Shown here: positions 25,149 through 33,144 of the stretch, piece by piece
Position numbering within the stretch: position 1 is the first letter of the stretch
Layout: each line of letters starts with the position of its first letter
NCBI GenBank assembly: GCA_045130475.1
Contig: JBGUPU010000044.1
Location: 62,001-126,000, forward strand
Length of the DNA: 64,000 bases
Origin: CAG-791 sp045130475
Lineage (GTDB): Bacteria > Bacillota > Clostridia > Lachnospirales > Lachnospiraceae
Direction of reading: 5' to 3'
The notes under the pieces: generated by a model
What the model saw: only the letters and a program-made list of their open reading frames with translations
Told to the model about the DNA's origin: nothing
Databases searched by the model: none
Program-made: the position numbers and the translations under genes

Positions 25149-26672
25149 TTACACGGGAGAAAACAGCATGGCATCTCCTCTTGATAATGCAATGGTATCT
25201 CCGCGGAAAGTCCCCTCTGCAAATGTCCCTGCCATATCTTCGGACGCAGCAGCATGGAGATCATGGGAATCTGCAGGCGAAAGCTCCTCTGCGGGAATGG
25301 CTCCTGTCACATAGCGGGCAGTGCTTCCTGTCCAGTAGCTCCTTCCCTCATGAACGCAGATTTCCTCCAGGAGAAGGGTCTCCCGCTCTCCTTCGAACTG
25401 TGCGCGGAAAGCGGCCGCCTGGGCTGCCGTCATCGCGAGCAGCCGGTCACTGCGCCGCGCCTTGACGGGCTCCGGAACCTGATCGGGCATTTTTGCTGCC
25501 GCAGTTCCATTTCGCCGGGAATATCGAAAAACATGGATCTCGTAAAAACGGATCTGTTCAAGGAATGCGCAGGTGGCGGCAAATTCCTCTTCGGTCTCTC
25601 CCGGAAAACCGACAATGACATCTGTCGTGATGGCAGGGCGGTCATAGTATTCACGCAAAAGGCGTACACTCTGTGCATATTCATCGGTCGTGTAGTGCCT
25701 GTTCATCCGGCGCAGGGTCGCATCACATCCGCTCTGCAGGGACAGGTGGAAGTGGGGGCATACCTTTTTCAGGCGGGAGAGAGCAGCGATAAAAGGCTCT
25801 GTCATAATCCGGGGTTCCAGGGAACTGAGGCGGATCCTCTCCAGTCCCTCCACTGCATTGAGCTCCGTCAGAAGACCGATCAGGGCTTTGCCCGCCCGGA
25901 CGGGGTCAAAGCGGACAGAAGCCGGAAGGCGGCTCTGCTTTTCGCCTCTTCCACCGTCTGCGCCGCTGCTTCCGCCGGCATTGGCATCTCCTTTTTTGCT
26001 GTCCCCGCCAGGGCCCGCGTCCAGATCCAGTCCGTAGGAACTCACGTGGATCCCTGTCAGAACGACTTCGCGGATCCCGTCCGCCACCAGTCCCCTGACT
26101 TCGCGCAGAATCTCGCTCTGTGCCCTGCTGCGGATGCGGCCGCGTGCAAAAGGAATGATACAATAACTGCAGAACTGGTTGCAGCCGTCCTGGATTTTGA
26201 TATAGGCGCGGGTGTGTCCGGGACTGGTGAGATGCATGTCCTCAAAAGAAGGCGAACAGGTGAGGTCCTCGCGGAAAGAGGGCTTTGCTGTTTCCTTTGC
26301 GGAAGAAACTGTCTGTCCCCCTCTCCCTGCAAGAAAATCTGTCAGGATACTGCCGATCTGCGTCTTTTTGTTGTTGCCGATCACAAGGTCGATGGCATCA
26401 TCCGCCTCCACCCGGGCGGGGTCTGTCTCCACATAGCATCCGACGGCGATGACGACGGCATCCGGATTCTGTTTTTTCGCCCGGTGCAGCATCTGGCGGC
26501 TCTTGCGGTCCGCTATATTGGTCACGGTACAGGTGTTGACCACATAGATATCCGCCTCATCCTGAAACGGCACTTCCTCAAAGCCTTCATCACACAGGAT
26601 CTGGCGCATGATATCCAGTTCATAGCTGTTGACTTTGCAGCCAAGGTTGTGAAAAGCAACTCGTTTTTTCAA
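25149..26672 (-). CDS. mtaB: tRNA (N6-threonylcarbamoyladenosine37-C2)-methylthiotransferase MtaB
   Basis: A radical-SAM methylthiotransferase that converts t6A37 to ms2t6A37 in tRNAs reading ANN codons. The start is TTG 26672, which has AGGAG 8 bases upstream and gives the family opening KKRVAFHNLGCKVN; 507 residues. Cluster-binding cysteines C12, C48 and C79 lie in the MTTase domain. The radical-SAM triad is C164, C168 and C171 in CNQFCSYC, and a C-terminal TRAM-like region follows. A Gly/Asp-rich low-complexity insert (GPGGDSKKGDANAGG...) interrupts the radical-SAM domain after GLDLD. In many Firmicutes mtaB follows rsmE directly; here nifS-thiI and an HPr-like gene intervene. Confidence 0.95.
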   Translation of the reverse strand: MKKRVAFHNLGCKVNSYELDIMRQILCDEGFEEVPFQDEADIYVVNTCTVTNIADRKSRQMLHRAKKQNPDAVVIAVGCYVETDPARVEADDAIDLVIGNNKKTQIGSILTDFLAGRGGQTVSSAKETAKPSFREDLTCSPSFEDMHLTSPGHTRAYIKIQDGCNQFCSYCIIPFARGRIRSRAQSEILREVRGLVADGIREVVLTGIHVSSYGLDLDAGPGGDSKKGDANAGGSSGADGGRGEKQSRLPASVRFDPVRAGKALIGLLTELNAVEGLERIRLSSLEPRIMTEPFIAALSRLKKVCPHFHLSLQSGCDATLRRMNRHYTTDEYAQSVRLLREYYDRPAITTDVIVGFPGETEEEFAATCAFLEQIRFYEIHVFRYSRRNGTAAAKMPDQVPEPVKARRSDRLLAMTAAQAAAFRAQFEGERETLLLEEICVHEGRSYWTGSTARYVTGAIPAEELSPADSHDLHAAASEDMAGTFAEGTFRGDTIALSRGDAMLFSPV

Positions 26673-26706
26673 AAGATTCTCTCCTGCTGAAAGACATATT
26701 TTATCA

Positions 26707-26735
26707 TTGACTTTTATCAATGCAGATTTTATATT
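26707..26735 (+). promoter_or_regulatory. Promoter of the HPr-like gene
   Basis: TTGACT (26707-26712), a 17-bp spacer and TATATT (26730-26735), each one base from consensus, point at the HPr-like gene and leave a leader of about 120 bases. The leader can form a small hairpin (ATGTCC/GGACAT). Confidence 0.6.
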
Positions 26736-26861
26736 GACTTTATGAAAACGGCATGTCCGCGGAGAGGACATCGTACACATTTTTGATCTCAGGATTCTGA
26801 CTGCAGGTATGATATCCTCAAACAGGTGCTCCGCACCGGAAAGGAAAAGAAGGCTATTATT

Positions 26862-27095
26862 ATGAAAACAGTATCTATCTCTTTGAATTCTATTGACAAG
26901 GTCAAATCTTTTGTAAATGACCTCACGAAATTTGATGATGACTTCGATCTTGTCTCCGGACGTTATGTTATTGACGCAAAGTCTATCATGGGCATTTTCT
27001 CTCTGGATCTGTCCCGTCCGATTGATCTCAATATTCACGCCACCGACAACCTGGACCAGATCCTCAAAGTACTTGAGCCCTACATCATCAAATAA
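26862..27095 (+). CDS. HPr/Crh-like protein without the phosphorylatable histidine
   Basis: From ATG 26862 (AAGG 8 bases upstream) the product has 77 residues. The second half matches HPr: DAKSIMGIFSLDLSRPIDL aligns with the KSIMGVMSL segment, with S41 at the place of the regulatory Ser46. The N-terminal part (SIDKVKSFVNDLTKF) has no GIHARPA motif and no histidine at position 15, so it cannot act as an ordinary phosphocarrier. By analogy with Bacillus Crh, which also lacks His15, a regulatory role through the serine is possible, but that is inference. It stands alone on the plus strand between leftward mtaB and thiI. Confidence 0.8.
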   Translation: MKTVSISLNSIDKVKSFVNDLTKFDDDFDLVSGRYVIDAKSIMGIFSLDLSRPIDLNIHATDNLDQILKVLEPYIIK

Positions 27096-27161
27096 TCAGG
27101 TTCTGCATCCGGCGGCAGGAACCGCCGCCTGCAGACACAGCTGAATATTTTGTCAAAGATT

Positions 27162-27195
27162 GCGCGTGTACCGGCAGATCCGGCACACGCGCTTT
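27162..27195. terminator. Hairpin between convergent HPr-like gene and thiI
   Basis: GCGCGTGT-A-CCGG pairs with CCGG-C-ACACGCGC (one mismatch) around a 5-base loop, followed by TTT on either strand. The T-tracts are short, so strength is uncertain. Confidence 0.6.
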
Positions 27196-27223
27196 GTCGT
27201 TTCCAAAACTTTTACCGGAACGC

Positions 27224-28447
27224 TCACTGTTCCTCCCGGGGACGGCAGCTGCTGACATGGATGATCTCGTCTGTCTCAATGGCACGGGCTACCATCTCAT
27301 CGATCTTCTCGTCGAGATTGTGTTCATGCTTGCGGATCACATCCGCTTTCGGTTTTGTAACAGGGTGCTTTGCCACGAAAATGGTGCAGCAGTCCTCATA
27401 AGGGAGGATAGAAGTCTCATAAGTGCCGATCTTTTTGGACACCTGGACGATTTCCTCCTTGTCAAAACCGATCAGAGGCCGGAATACGGGCAGCGTGCAG
27501 ACCTCGTTGGTCACCGCAAGGGCGGCCAGGGTCTGGGAAGCAACCTGTCCGATACTCTCTCCTGTGACGAGTCCCAGGCATTCATTCTCCCTGGCGATCT
27601 GCTCAGCGATCCGCATCATGTAGCGGCGCATGATGATCGTCAGTTCATCGTGAGGGCACTTCTCATAGATATAGAGCTGGATCTCCGTGAAGTTGATATT
27701 GTGCAGGCGGATCGGGCCCGTGTAGACGGAAATCTCCCGCGCCAGGTCGATCACCTTCTGGAGAGCGCGCTCACTGGTATAGGGCGGCGCATTGAAATAG
27801 ACCGCATCGATCCGGACGCCGCGCTTTGCCACCATATAACCGGCAACAGGGGAATCGATTCCGCCGGAGAGCAGCAGCATGCATTTTCCGCCGACGCCTA
27901 CGGGAAGACCGCCGGGGCCGGGGATGACCTGGGAGTAGAGATAGATCTTCTCACGGACTTCGATGCTGAAAGTGATCTCGGGCTTGTGCACATCGACACT
28001 CATATTGGGGCAGGCCTCGAGCACGGCATGTCCGACTTCGGCATTGATCTCCAGGGAATCCTGCGGATATTCCTTGTTCATACGCCTGGTACGCACTTTG
28101 AAGGTATGCGCCGTTGCAGCGGTGCCGCCGTCGGGATATTCCCCCTTAATGAAGTCTGCAGCTGTCTCGCAGAGCTGCGCAAGGGGCATGAGGTCATATT
28201 CGGCAACCGGGCAGATGCCCCAGATACCGAAGACATGAGAGAGCGCCTCGGTGACCTCCTCAAAATCATAATCGCTCTTTGCTTCCACAAAGACACGGCC
28301 ATAGGTGCGGATCACATTGAACTGTCCTTCACAGGGGCGCAGGGCGATCCGGATCTGGCGCACCAGTGCCTCCTCAAAGATGTGGCGGTTTTTTCCCTTG
28401 ATGCCGATCTCGGCATATTTGATCAGAAAAGCATCGTATTTATTCAT
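27224..28447 (-). CDS. thiI: tRNA 4-thiouridine synthase ThiI
   Basis: The 407-residue protein has an N-terminal ferredoxin-like and THUMP region (about 1-165) and a PP-loop ATPase (CMLLLSGGIDSPVAGYM near 188-204). It ends without the rhodanese domain found in E. coli ThiI, as is usual in Firmicutes. It activates uridine 8 of tRNA by adenylation and transfers sulfur from a cysteine desulfurase. The desulfurase gene is 13 bp upstream, an arrangement known from B. subtilis nifZ-thiI, where the pair is dedicated to s4U. AAGGA precedes ATG 28447. Confidence 0.95.
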   Translation of the reverse strand: MNKYDAFLIKYAEIGIKGKNRHIFEEALVRQIRIALRPCEGQFNVIRTYGRVFVEAKSDYDFEEVTEALSHVFGIWGICPVAEYDLMPLAQLCETAADFIKGEYPDGGTAATAHTFKVRTRRMNKEYPQDSLEINAEVGHAVLEACPNMSVDVHKPEITFSIEVREKIYLYSQVIPGPGGLPVGVGGKCMLLLSGGIDSPVAGYMVAKRGVRIDAVYFNAPPYTSERALQKVIDLAREISVYTGPIRLHNINFTEIQLYIYEKCPHDELTIIMRRYMMRIAEQIARENECLGLVTGESIGQVASQTLAALAVTNEVCTLPVFRPLIGFDKEEIVQVSKKIGTYETSILPYEDCCTIFVAKHPVTKPKADVIRKHEHNLDEKIDEMVARAIETDEIIHVSSCRPREEQ

Positions 28448-28460
28448 AGTAAAATCCTTT

Positions 28461-29627
28461 TTATCTTCTCACGAACTTCCGTAAAAAAGGAACAAGCGAG
28501 GCAATTGACTCAGCCGCGCAGTCCATCTCTTCCATAGTGTTCATGATGGAAATGCTGATGCGGATAGAATTCTCCAACTCCTTTGCCGGAACACCGATAG
28601 CCATCAGGGTCTCGGAAGGCCGGGGATGATTGGAAGAACAGGCACTGCCCGCGGACACGTAGACGCCCTTATCTTCGAGGGCATGCAGCAGGACTTCGGC
28701 GCGGACCCCGCGCACGCGCACGCTCAGGATATGCGGCGCGGCGGTCTCATCCGTCCTGCCGTTAAAAATAATATCCGGCACAGCGCCCAGGCGCTCGATC
28801 AGACGGTTTTTCATCGCGAAGAGTTTTTCGCGGTCCCCATCGAGGTCTTTGTAGAGCATCCTGGCCGCCAGAGCCATTCCCGCAATGCCGGGAACATTTT
28901 CGGTGCCGGAACGCAGGCCTCCCTGCTGTCCGCCGCCATACATCAGGGGCACCAGGCGCACACCGTCCGCGATGTAGAGAAAACCGGTCCCCTTGGGGCC
29001 ATGGATCTTGTGGCCGCTGACAGACAAGAGGTCAATGTTCATCCGCTTGGGATAAATCTGTGCCTTTCCGAATCCCTGGACTGCGTCTACATGGAACAGA
29101 AGGTCCGGATTTACCGCCTTGACAGCCCTGCCGATCTCTTCGACAGGCTCCACGGCGCCGATGATATTGTTGGTGTGCATGACGGAGACCAGGATAGTAT
29201 CCGGGCGCACGGCAGCAGCAGCCTCCACGGGAGAGACCAGGCCGTCCCGGTCAACGCCCAGGCGGGTGACCTCAAAACCCTGGGACTCCAGATATTTCAT
29301 GGCCTCCAGGACAGCAGGATGCTCGATTTCGGTCGTGATCAGGTGTTTTCCCTTCCGCTGCATTGCCATGGCGGCGCCGATGATCGCGAGGTTGTCCGAC
29401 TCGGTTCCGCAGGAAGTAAAGCAGAGGTTCTTTTCCTTCACCTTCAGAATACCGGCAAGGGTCTTTTTGGCGTCCGCAATACGGCGTTCCGCCGTCACAC
29501 CGCGGTGATGCATGGCGGAGGGATTGCCGTAATCCTCCAGGAAAAGTTCGCTCATCAGTGCGGCTACTTCCGGAAAGCACCGTGTTGTAGCGGAATTATC
29601 GAGATAGATGTCTCTTTTTTCATTCAT
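28461..29627 (-). CDS. Cysteine desulfurase (NifS/NifZ type)
   Basis: A PLP enzyme of 388 residues that removes sulfur from cysteine as a protein persulfide. The chain opens with IYLDNSATTRCFPEV. The cofactor region is FTSCGTESDNL, the PLP lysine lies in SVSGHKIHGPKG (about 203), and the active-site loop cysteine is in GSACSSNHPRPSETL (near 327). The 13-bp spacing to thiI and the absence of an iscU/nifU partner suggest it supplies sulfur mainly to ThiI for 4-thiouridine, rather than to general Fe-S assembly. Confidence 0.93.
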   Translation of the reverse strand: MNEKRDIYLDNSATTRCFPEVAALMSELFLEDYGNPSAMHHRGVTAERRIADAKKTLAGILKVKEKNLCFTSCGTESDNLAIIGAAMAMQRKGKHLITTEIEHPAVLEAMKYLESQGFEVTRLGVDRDGLVSPVEAAAAVRPDTILVSVMHTNNIIGAVEPVEEIGRAVKAVNPDLLFHVDAVQGFGKAQIYPKRMNIDLLSVSGHKIHGPKGTGFLYIADGVRLVPLMYGGGQQGGLRSGTENVPGIAGMALAARMLYKDLDGDREKLFAMKNRLIERLGAVPDIIFNGRTDETAAPHILSVRVRGVRAEVLLHALEDKGVYVSAGSACSSNHPRPSETLMAIGVPAKELENSIRISISIMNTMEEMDCAAESIASLVPFLRKFVRR

Positions 29628-29687
29628 AAATTAATACTCATTTCTGCAGGACAGGAAGATCTGTGAAGCCATATCACAGCAAGATCA

Positions 29688-30443
29688 TCAGTCAAGCTCA
29701 AAGCGGTAGATCATAAAGGCCAGAAAGGCCACTGCCGCCGTCTCTGTGCGCAGGATACGCCTGCCGAGAGAGATTGTCTTTGCGCCGTTCTGCAGCGCCT
29801 CCCCGATCTCGGATTCCTCAAAGCCGCCTTCGGGGCCGACAAAGACAGCCGCTGTCTGGCCCGGCTGCAGAGATTCCAGGAGACGGCGTGTACCGCTTCC
29901 GGTCTCATCAGCCATGGCCTCATAGGGGACGAGGACAAGGTCTGCGGCGGACGCGGCATACTGAAGGGCCTCTTTAAAGGTCAGAAGATCGTGAACCCGG
30001 GGGATCATGGCGCGCCTGCTCTGTTTGGCCGCCGCCCCGGCAATGGACTGCCACCTTTCGACCCGCTTGCGGCGCTTGTCACCGGCAAGCTTGACGATGC
30101 TTCTATGCATCTGCACCGGAACGATCTCGGTGACGCCCATTTCAACACTCTTCTGGACAATAAAGTCCATCTTGTCGGCTTTGGGAAGTCCCTGAAAGAG
30201 AATCACCTGCACAGGAAGCTCCGATTCCGACTGTTTTACAGACAGCAGACGGCAGTTGACCTGATTGGCGGAAAAAGAGACAATCTCAAAGACATATTCG
30301 TCGCTGGTCTGATCTGTCCCGCGGACAGCCAGTTTCTCACCGGGATGCATCCGAAGAACATTCTTTATATGATTATAATCCTCTCCGGAAATGGCCAGCA
30401 TGCCATCCTGCATGGAGGAAAGGTCTGCGAAAATCTGCGTCAC
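29688..30443 (-). CDS. rsmE: 16S rRNA (uracil1498-N3)-methyltransferase RsmE
   Basis: A SPOUT methyltransferase of 251 residues from GTG 30443, with AGGAG about 11 bases upstream. The start is chosen because TQIFADLSSMQDG aligns with the usual family opening; an ATG at 30527 inside prmA has no good site and would add a lysine/glutamate tail. Key segments: VILFQGLPKADKMDFIVQKSVEMGV, and the knot AVFVGPEGGFEESEI plus SLGRRILRTETA that bind SAM. It follows prmA by 53 bp in the conserved dnaJ-prmA-rsmE order. Confidence 0.92.
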   Translation of the reverse strand: MTQIFADLSSMQDGMLAISGEDYNHIKNVLRMHPGEKLAVRGTDQTSDEYVFEIVSFSANQVNCRLLSVKQSESELPVQVILFQGLPKADKMDFIVQKSVEMGVTEIVPVQMHRSIVKLAGDKRRKRVERWQSIAGAAAKQSRRAMIPRVHDLLTFKEALQYAASAADLVLVPYEAMADETGSGTRRLLESLQPGQTAAVFVGPEGGFEESEIGEALQNGAKTISLGRRILRTETAAVAFLAFMIYRFELD

Positions 30444-30496
30444 TGTCTGCTTTTCTCCTGTCTCTTCAGGTTTTGCCTCTTCTTTTTCTGTTCTCT

Positions 30497-31501
30497 TCAG
30501 GCCTTGCGTCCGACCACACAGCACCATTCGCCCTGCTCGGTGACACTCACAAGTTCAAGGCCTTCCCGGAGCATGGCGTCTTTGACGCTCTGGGCTCTTT
30601 CGATGAGGATACCGGAAGTGATATAAACACCGCCCGGCTTTAAGCACTTGACCGCCTGGGGTGTCAGGGGCACAAGGACATCGGGCAGAATATTGGCAAG
30701 CACTACATCATAGCGCTCTTCTCCGACCTTTGCCTGTACAGCGGGATCGTCGATAAGATTGCCGAGCATGACTTCAAAAAGAGCGGGATCCACATTGTTT
30801 GCCGCGCAGTTGTCCTCAATGGCGGGAATAGCGCAGGGATCCAGGTCCGTGCCGACCGCGCCCCGGATCCCCAGCTTCAGGGCAAGGAGCGCAAGGATGC
30901 CGCTGCCGGTTCCCACATCAAGCAGGAAAGTATCCGGAGTAATATATTTCTGCAGTTCACGGATGCAGAGCTGGGTTGTCTCGTGCATGCCGGTTCCGAA
31001 AGCAGTTCCGGGGTCGATATGGAAAACAAGGCGCGCAGCCTTCTCATGTCCGTCCTCCATGACCGGCTCCGGTTCTTCCCAGGAAGGGATCACCAGTATA
31101 TCATCGATCCAGAACTGGTGGAAGTACTGTTTCCAGTTGTTGATCCAGTCGATATCCTCGGTCTCATCGATGGTCACCGTGCCCTCGCCCAGGTCACAGA
31201 AGGTGCGGATCTCCCCGATCTTTTCCAGCATCTTGTCTCTGACTTCCTCGGGAGTGCACTGCCGGTCATCCACGATGAGATGTCCGTCTTCCGTCTCTTC
31301 CAGGAAAAAGTTCAGGACCGCCGTACCGTCATCCGCGGGGCCCTCGGGCAGGATATCCACAAACATCTGCTCTTTTTCGGAGGCTGTGAGCGGAACATTG
31401 TCCTCGATCTGGGCGCCGTAGAGTCCGATATCCTCCATAAAACTGATCAGTATGTCCTCTGCGTCCGTCTTCGTACGGACCCTGAATCTCATCCACTTCA
31501 T
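30497..31501 (-). CDS. prmA: Ribosomal protein L11 methyltransferase PrmA
   Basis: The 334-residue protein methylates L11. An N-terminal substrate-recognition region (about 1-120) is followed by the SAM domain: DPGTAFGTGMHETTQL, LLDVGTGSGILALLALKLG, and the NILPDVL motif (ANILPDVLVPLTP) typical of PrmA. ATG 31501 is chosen over ATG 31513 because the AGGAGG directly abuts the latter, leaving no spacing. It lies downstream of the dnaJ terminator and is probably transcribed with rsmE from its own promoter. Confidence 0.93.
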   Translation of the reverse strand: MKWMRFRVRTKTDAEDILISFMEDIGLYGAQIEDNVPLTASEKEQMFVDILPEGPADDGTAVLNFFLEETEDGHLIVDDRQCTPEEVRDKMLEKIGEIRTFCDLGEGTVTIDETEDIDWINNWKQYFHQFWIDDILVIPSWEEPEPVMEDGHEKAARLVFHIDPGTAFGTGMHETTQLCIRELQKYITPDTFLLDVGTGSGILALLALKLGIRGAVGTDLDPCAIPAIEDNCAANNVDPALFEVMLGNLIDDPAVQAKVGEERYDVVLANILPDVLVPLTPQAVKCLKPGGVYITSGILIERAQSVKDAMLREGLELVSVTEQGEWCCVVGRKA

Positions 31502-31535
31502 TATCCAGTCCATCCTCCTGAATTCAAGACCCGCA

Positions 31536-31561
31536 CGCGGGTATTACGCAATGAAGAATAA
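31536..31561. repeat. Dispersed 26-bp repeat, copy B
   Basis: This partner of the 18878-18903 copy (23 of 26 identical) lies between the dnaJ terminator and prmA. Here it is preceded by an ACCCGC-GT-GCGGGT hairpin on the minus strand. Like copy A it sits in a gap between two minus-strand genes. Confidence 0.6.
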
Positions 31562-31565
31562 CACG

Positions 31566-31597
31566 AAAAGTTGTCAGGAGACTCTTCCCCTGACAAC
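31566..31597 (-). terminator. Intrinsic terminator downstream of dnaJ
   Basis: On the minus strand GTTGTCAGG pairs with CCTGACAAC around a 10-base loop and is followed by TTTT. It lies about 90 bases after the dnaJ stop. Confidence 0.75.
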
Positions 31598-31686
31598 CTT
31601 ACGGCTACTTTTTTACTTGTTCTGCCCATAAGCCGGAAGAACTCCGGCCGCCCGACAGCTTTTTTCAAGACTCACAACGTCTCTGA

Positions 31687-32871
31687 TCATTTTTCCCAGA
31701 AACGTTTTTTCTTTTCTTTGTGCTCCTTCTCCTTCTTTTCAGATTCACTGTCGGTCCCGCCGGCGCGTTCAACAGCCGTCAGGGAATCACCGGTCAGTTC
31801 ATCAAACTTGCGGAGCGCTTCCTTGGCTTCCTTGCTGAGCTTGGTCGGGATATCGACCACAAGCGTCACGTAGTGATTGCCGCGGATGTCCTTACTGCGC
31901 AGGGACGGGACACCCTTTCCGCGGAAGCGGATCTGGGTTCCGGTCTGGGTTCCGGCCTTGACATCGTAGACGATCCTGCCGTCGACAGTGTCGATCATGA
32001 TGCTGCCGCCCAGGGCCGCGACGGCATAGGAGATTCTGACCATGGAGAAAATATCGGTTCCCTCACGTTCAAAGGTCTCGTGAGGGGATACGATGACTTC
32101 CACCAGCAGATCGCCGCGGGGGCCGCCGTTGATGCCGGGCTCGCCTTTTTCACGGATGCGCACACTCTGTCCGTTGTCAATACCTGCGGGGATAGTGACA
32201 TTGATGGTCTTGCGGCTGGTGATATAGCCTGTGCCGCTGCAATCCGGGCACTTGTCCTTGATGATCTTGCCGCTGCCGCCGCAGTCCGGGCAGGTCTGGA
32301 CATTTCTGACCGTTCCGAAGAAGGACTGCTGCGTGAAGACAACCTGTCCTTTGCCGCCGCATTTGGGGCACATCTGGGGCGATGTTCCGGGCTTTGCGCC
32401 TGTTCCGTTACAGGTCGGGCAGGGATCTTTGAGGTTGAGTGTCAGCTCTTTTTCCGTTCCGAAAACAGCCTCAAGGAAGGTGATGCGGACACTGGTCCGG
32501 ATATTGGCTCCCTTCATAGGACCGTTGGATGTGCCTCTGGTCCGTCCGCCGCCGAACATACCGCCAAACAGATCGCCGAAAATATCTGAGAAATCGGCAC
32601 CTGTAAAGTCAAAGCCGCCGGCGCCGAAGCCGCCGGTTCCGTCAAAGGCCGCATGGCCGAACTGGTCATACTTCGCGCGCTTCTCGCTGTCGCTCAGCAC
32701 CGCATAAGCCTCGGATGCCTCTTTGAATTTTGCCTCTGCCTCCTTGTCGTCAGGATGCATATCAGGGTGATACTTTTTGGCAAGTACTCTGTATGCCTTC
32801 TTGATCTCTTCGTCACTGGCTGTCTTGCTGACTCCCAGTACCTCGTAATAATCTCTCTTCTGTTCAGCCAT
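31687..32871 (-). CDS. dnaJ: Chaperone DnaJ
   Basis: A full type I Hsp40 of 394 residues that stimulates DnaK ATP hydrolysis and delivers substrates. J domain with HPD (YHPDMHPDD, about residue 34), a Gly/Phe region (GGFGAGGFDFTGADFSDIFGDLFGG), four CxxCxGxG zinc repeats (CPTCNGTG, CPKCGGKG, CPDCGGSG, CPDCSGTG) and two C-terminal beta domains. ATG 32871 (MAEQKRDYYEVLG) is the usual start; an in-frame TTG at 32883 is less likely. The ribosome binding site is weak. Confidence 0.97.
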   Translation of the reverse strand: MAEQKRDYYEVLGVSKTASDEEIKKAYRVLAKKYHPDMHPDDKEAEAKFKEASEAYAVLSDSEKRAKYDQFGHAAFDGTGGFGAGGFDFTGADFSDIFGDLFGGMFGGGRTRGTSNGPMKGANIRTSVRITFLEAVFGTEKELTLNLKDPCPTCNGTGAKPGTSPQMCPKCGGKGQVVFTQQSFFGTVRNVQTCPDCGGSGKIIKDKCPDCSGTGYITSRKTINVTIPAGIDNGQSVRIREKGEPGINGGPRGDLLVEVIVSPHETFEREGTDIFSMVRISYAVAALGGSIMIDTVDGRIVYDVKAGTQTGTQIRFRGKGVPSLRSKDIRGNHYVTLVVDIPTKLSKEAKEALRKFDELTGDSLTAVERAGGTDSESEKKEKEHKEKKKRFWEK

Positions 32872-32942
32872 AGATCTATCCAATCCAATGTATTCAGCAC
32901 AGAAACCTGTGCGTACACGGTTACTCTCTAATCACAGATGTA

Positions 32943-32968
32943 GCCCAGGCCGCCTGCGCAGCCTGGGC
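32943..32968. promoter_or_regulatory. Hairpin in the dnaK-dnaJ gap
   Basis: GCCCAGGC at 32943-32950 pairs with GCCTGGGC at 32961-32968 inside the 273-bp gap between dnaK and dnaJ. No T-run follows on the minus strand, so it may be an attenuating or mRNA-stabilising element that sets the dnaK to dnaJ ratio. Confidence 0.4.
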
Positions 32969-33144
32969 AGTGTTCATCTTTTCGGGATCTGCCCCCGGAT
33001 AGTGCGGTGTCTGATTTCTGCATTGCATCTGCATCGTGCAGCCATCCGCGCCAAGAGGCAGCATTTGATTTTTATACCACACCGGGGTGACCGCGTCAAG
33101 AGACGGACACCGCGCGGCGTGCTGATTCAGCTTTTAAACTGCTG

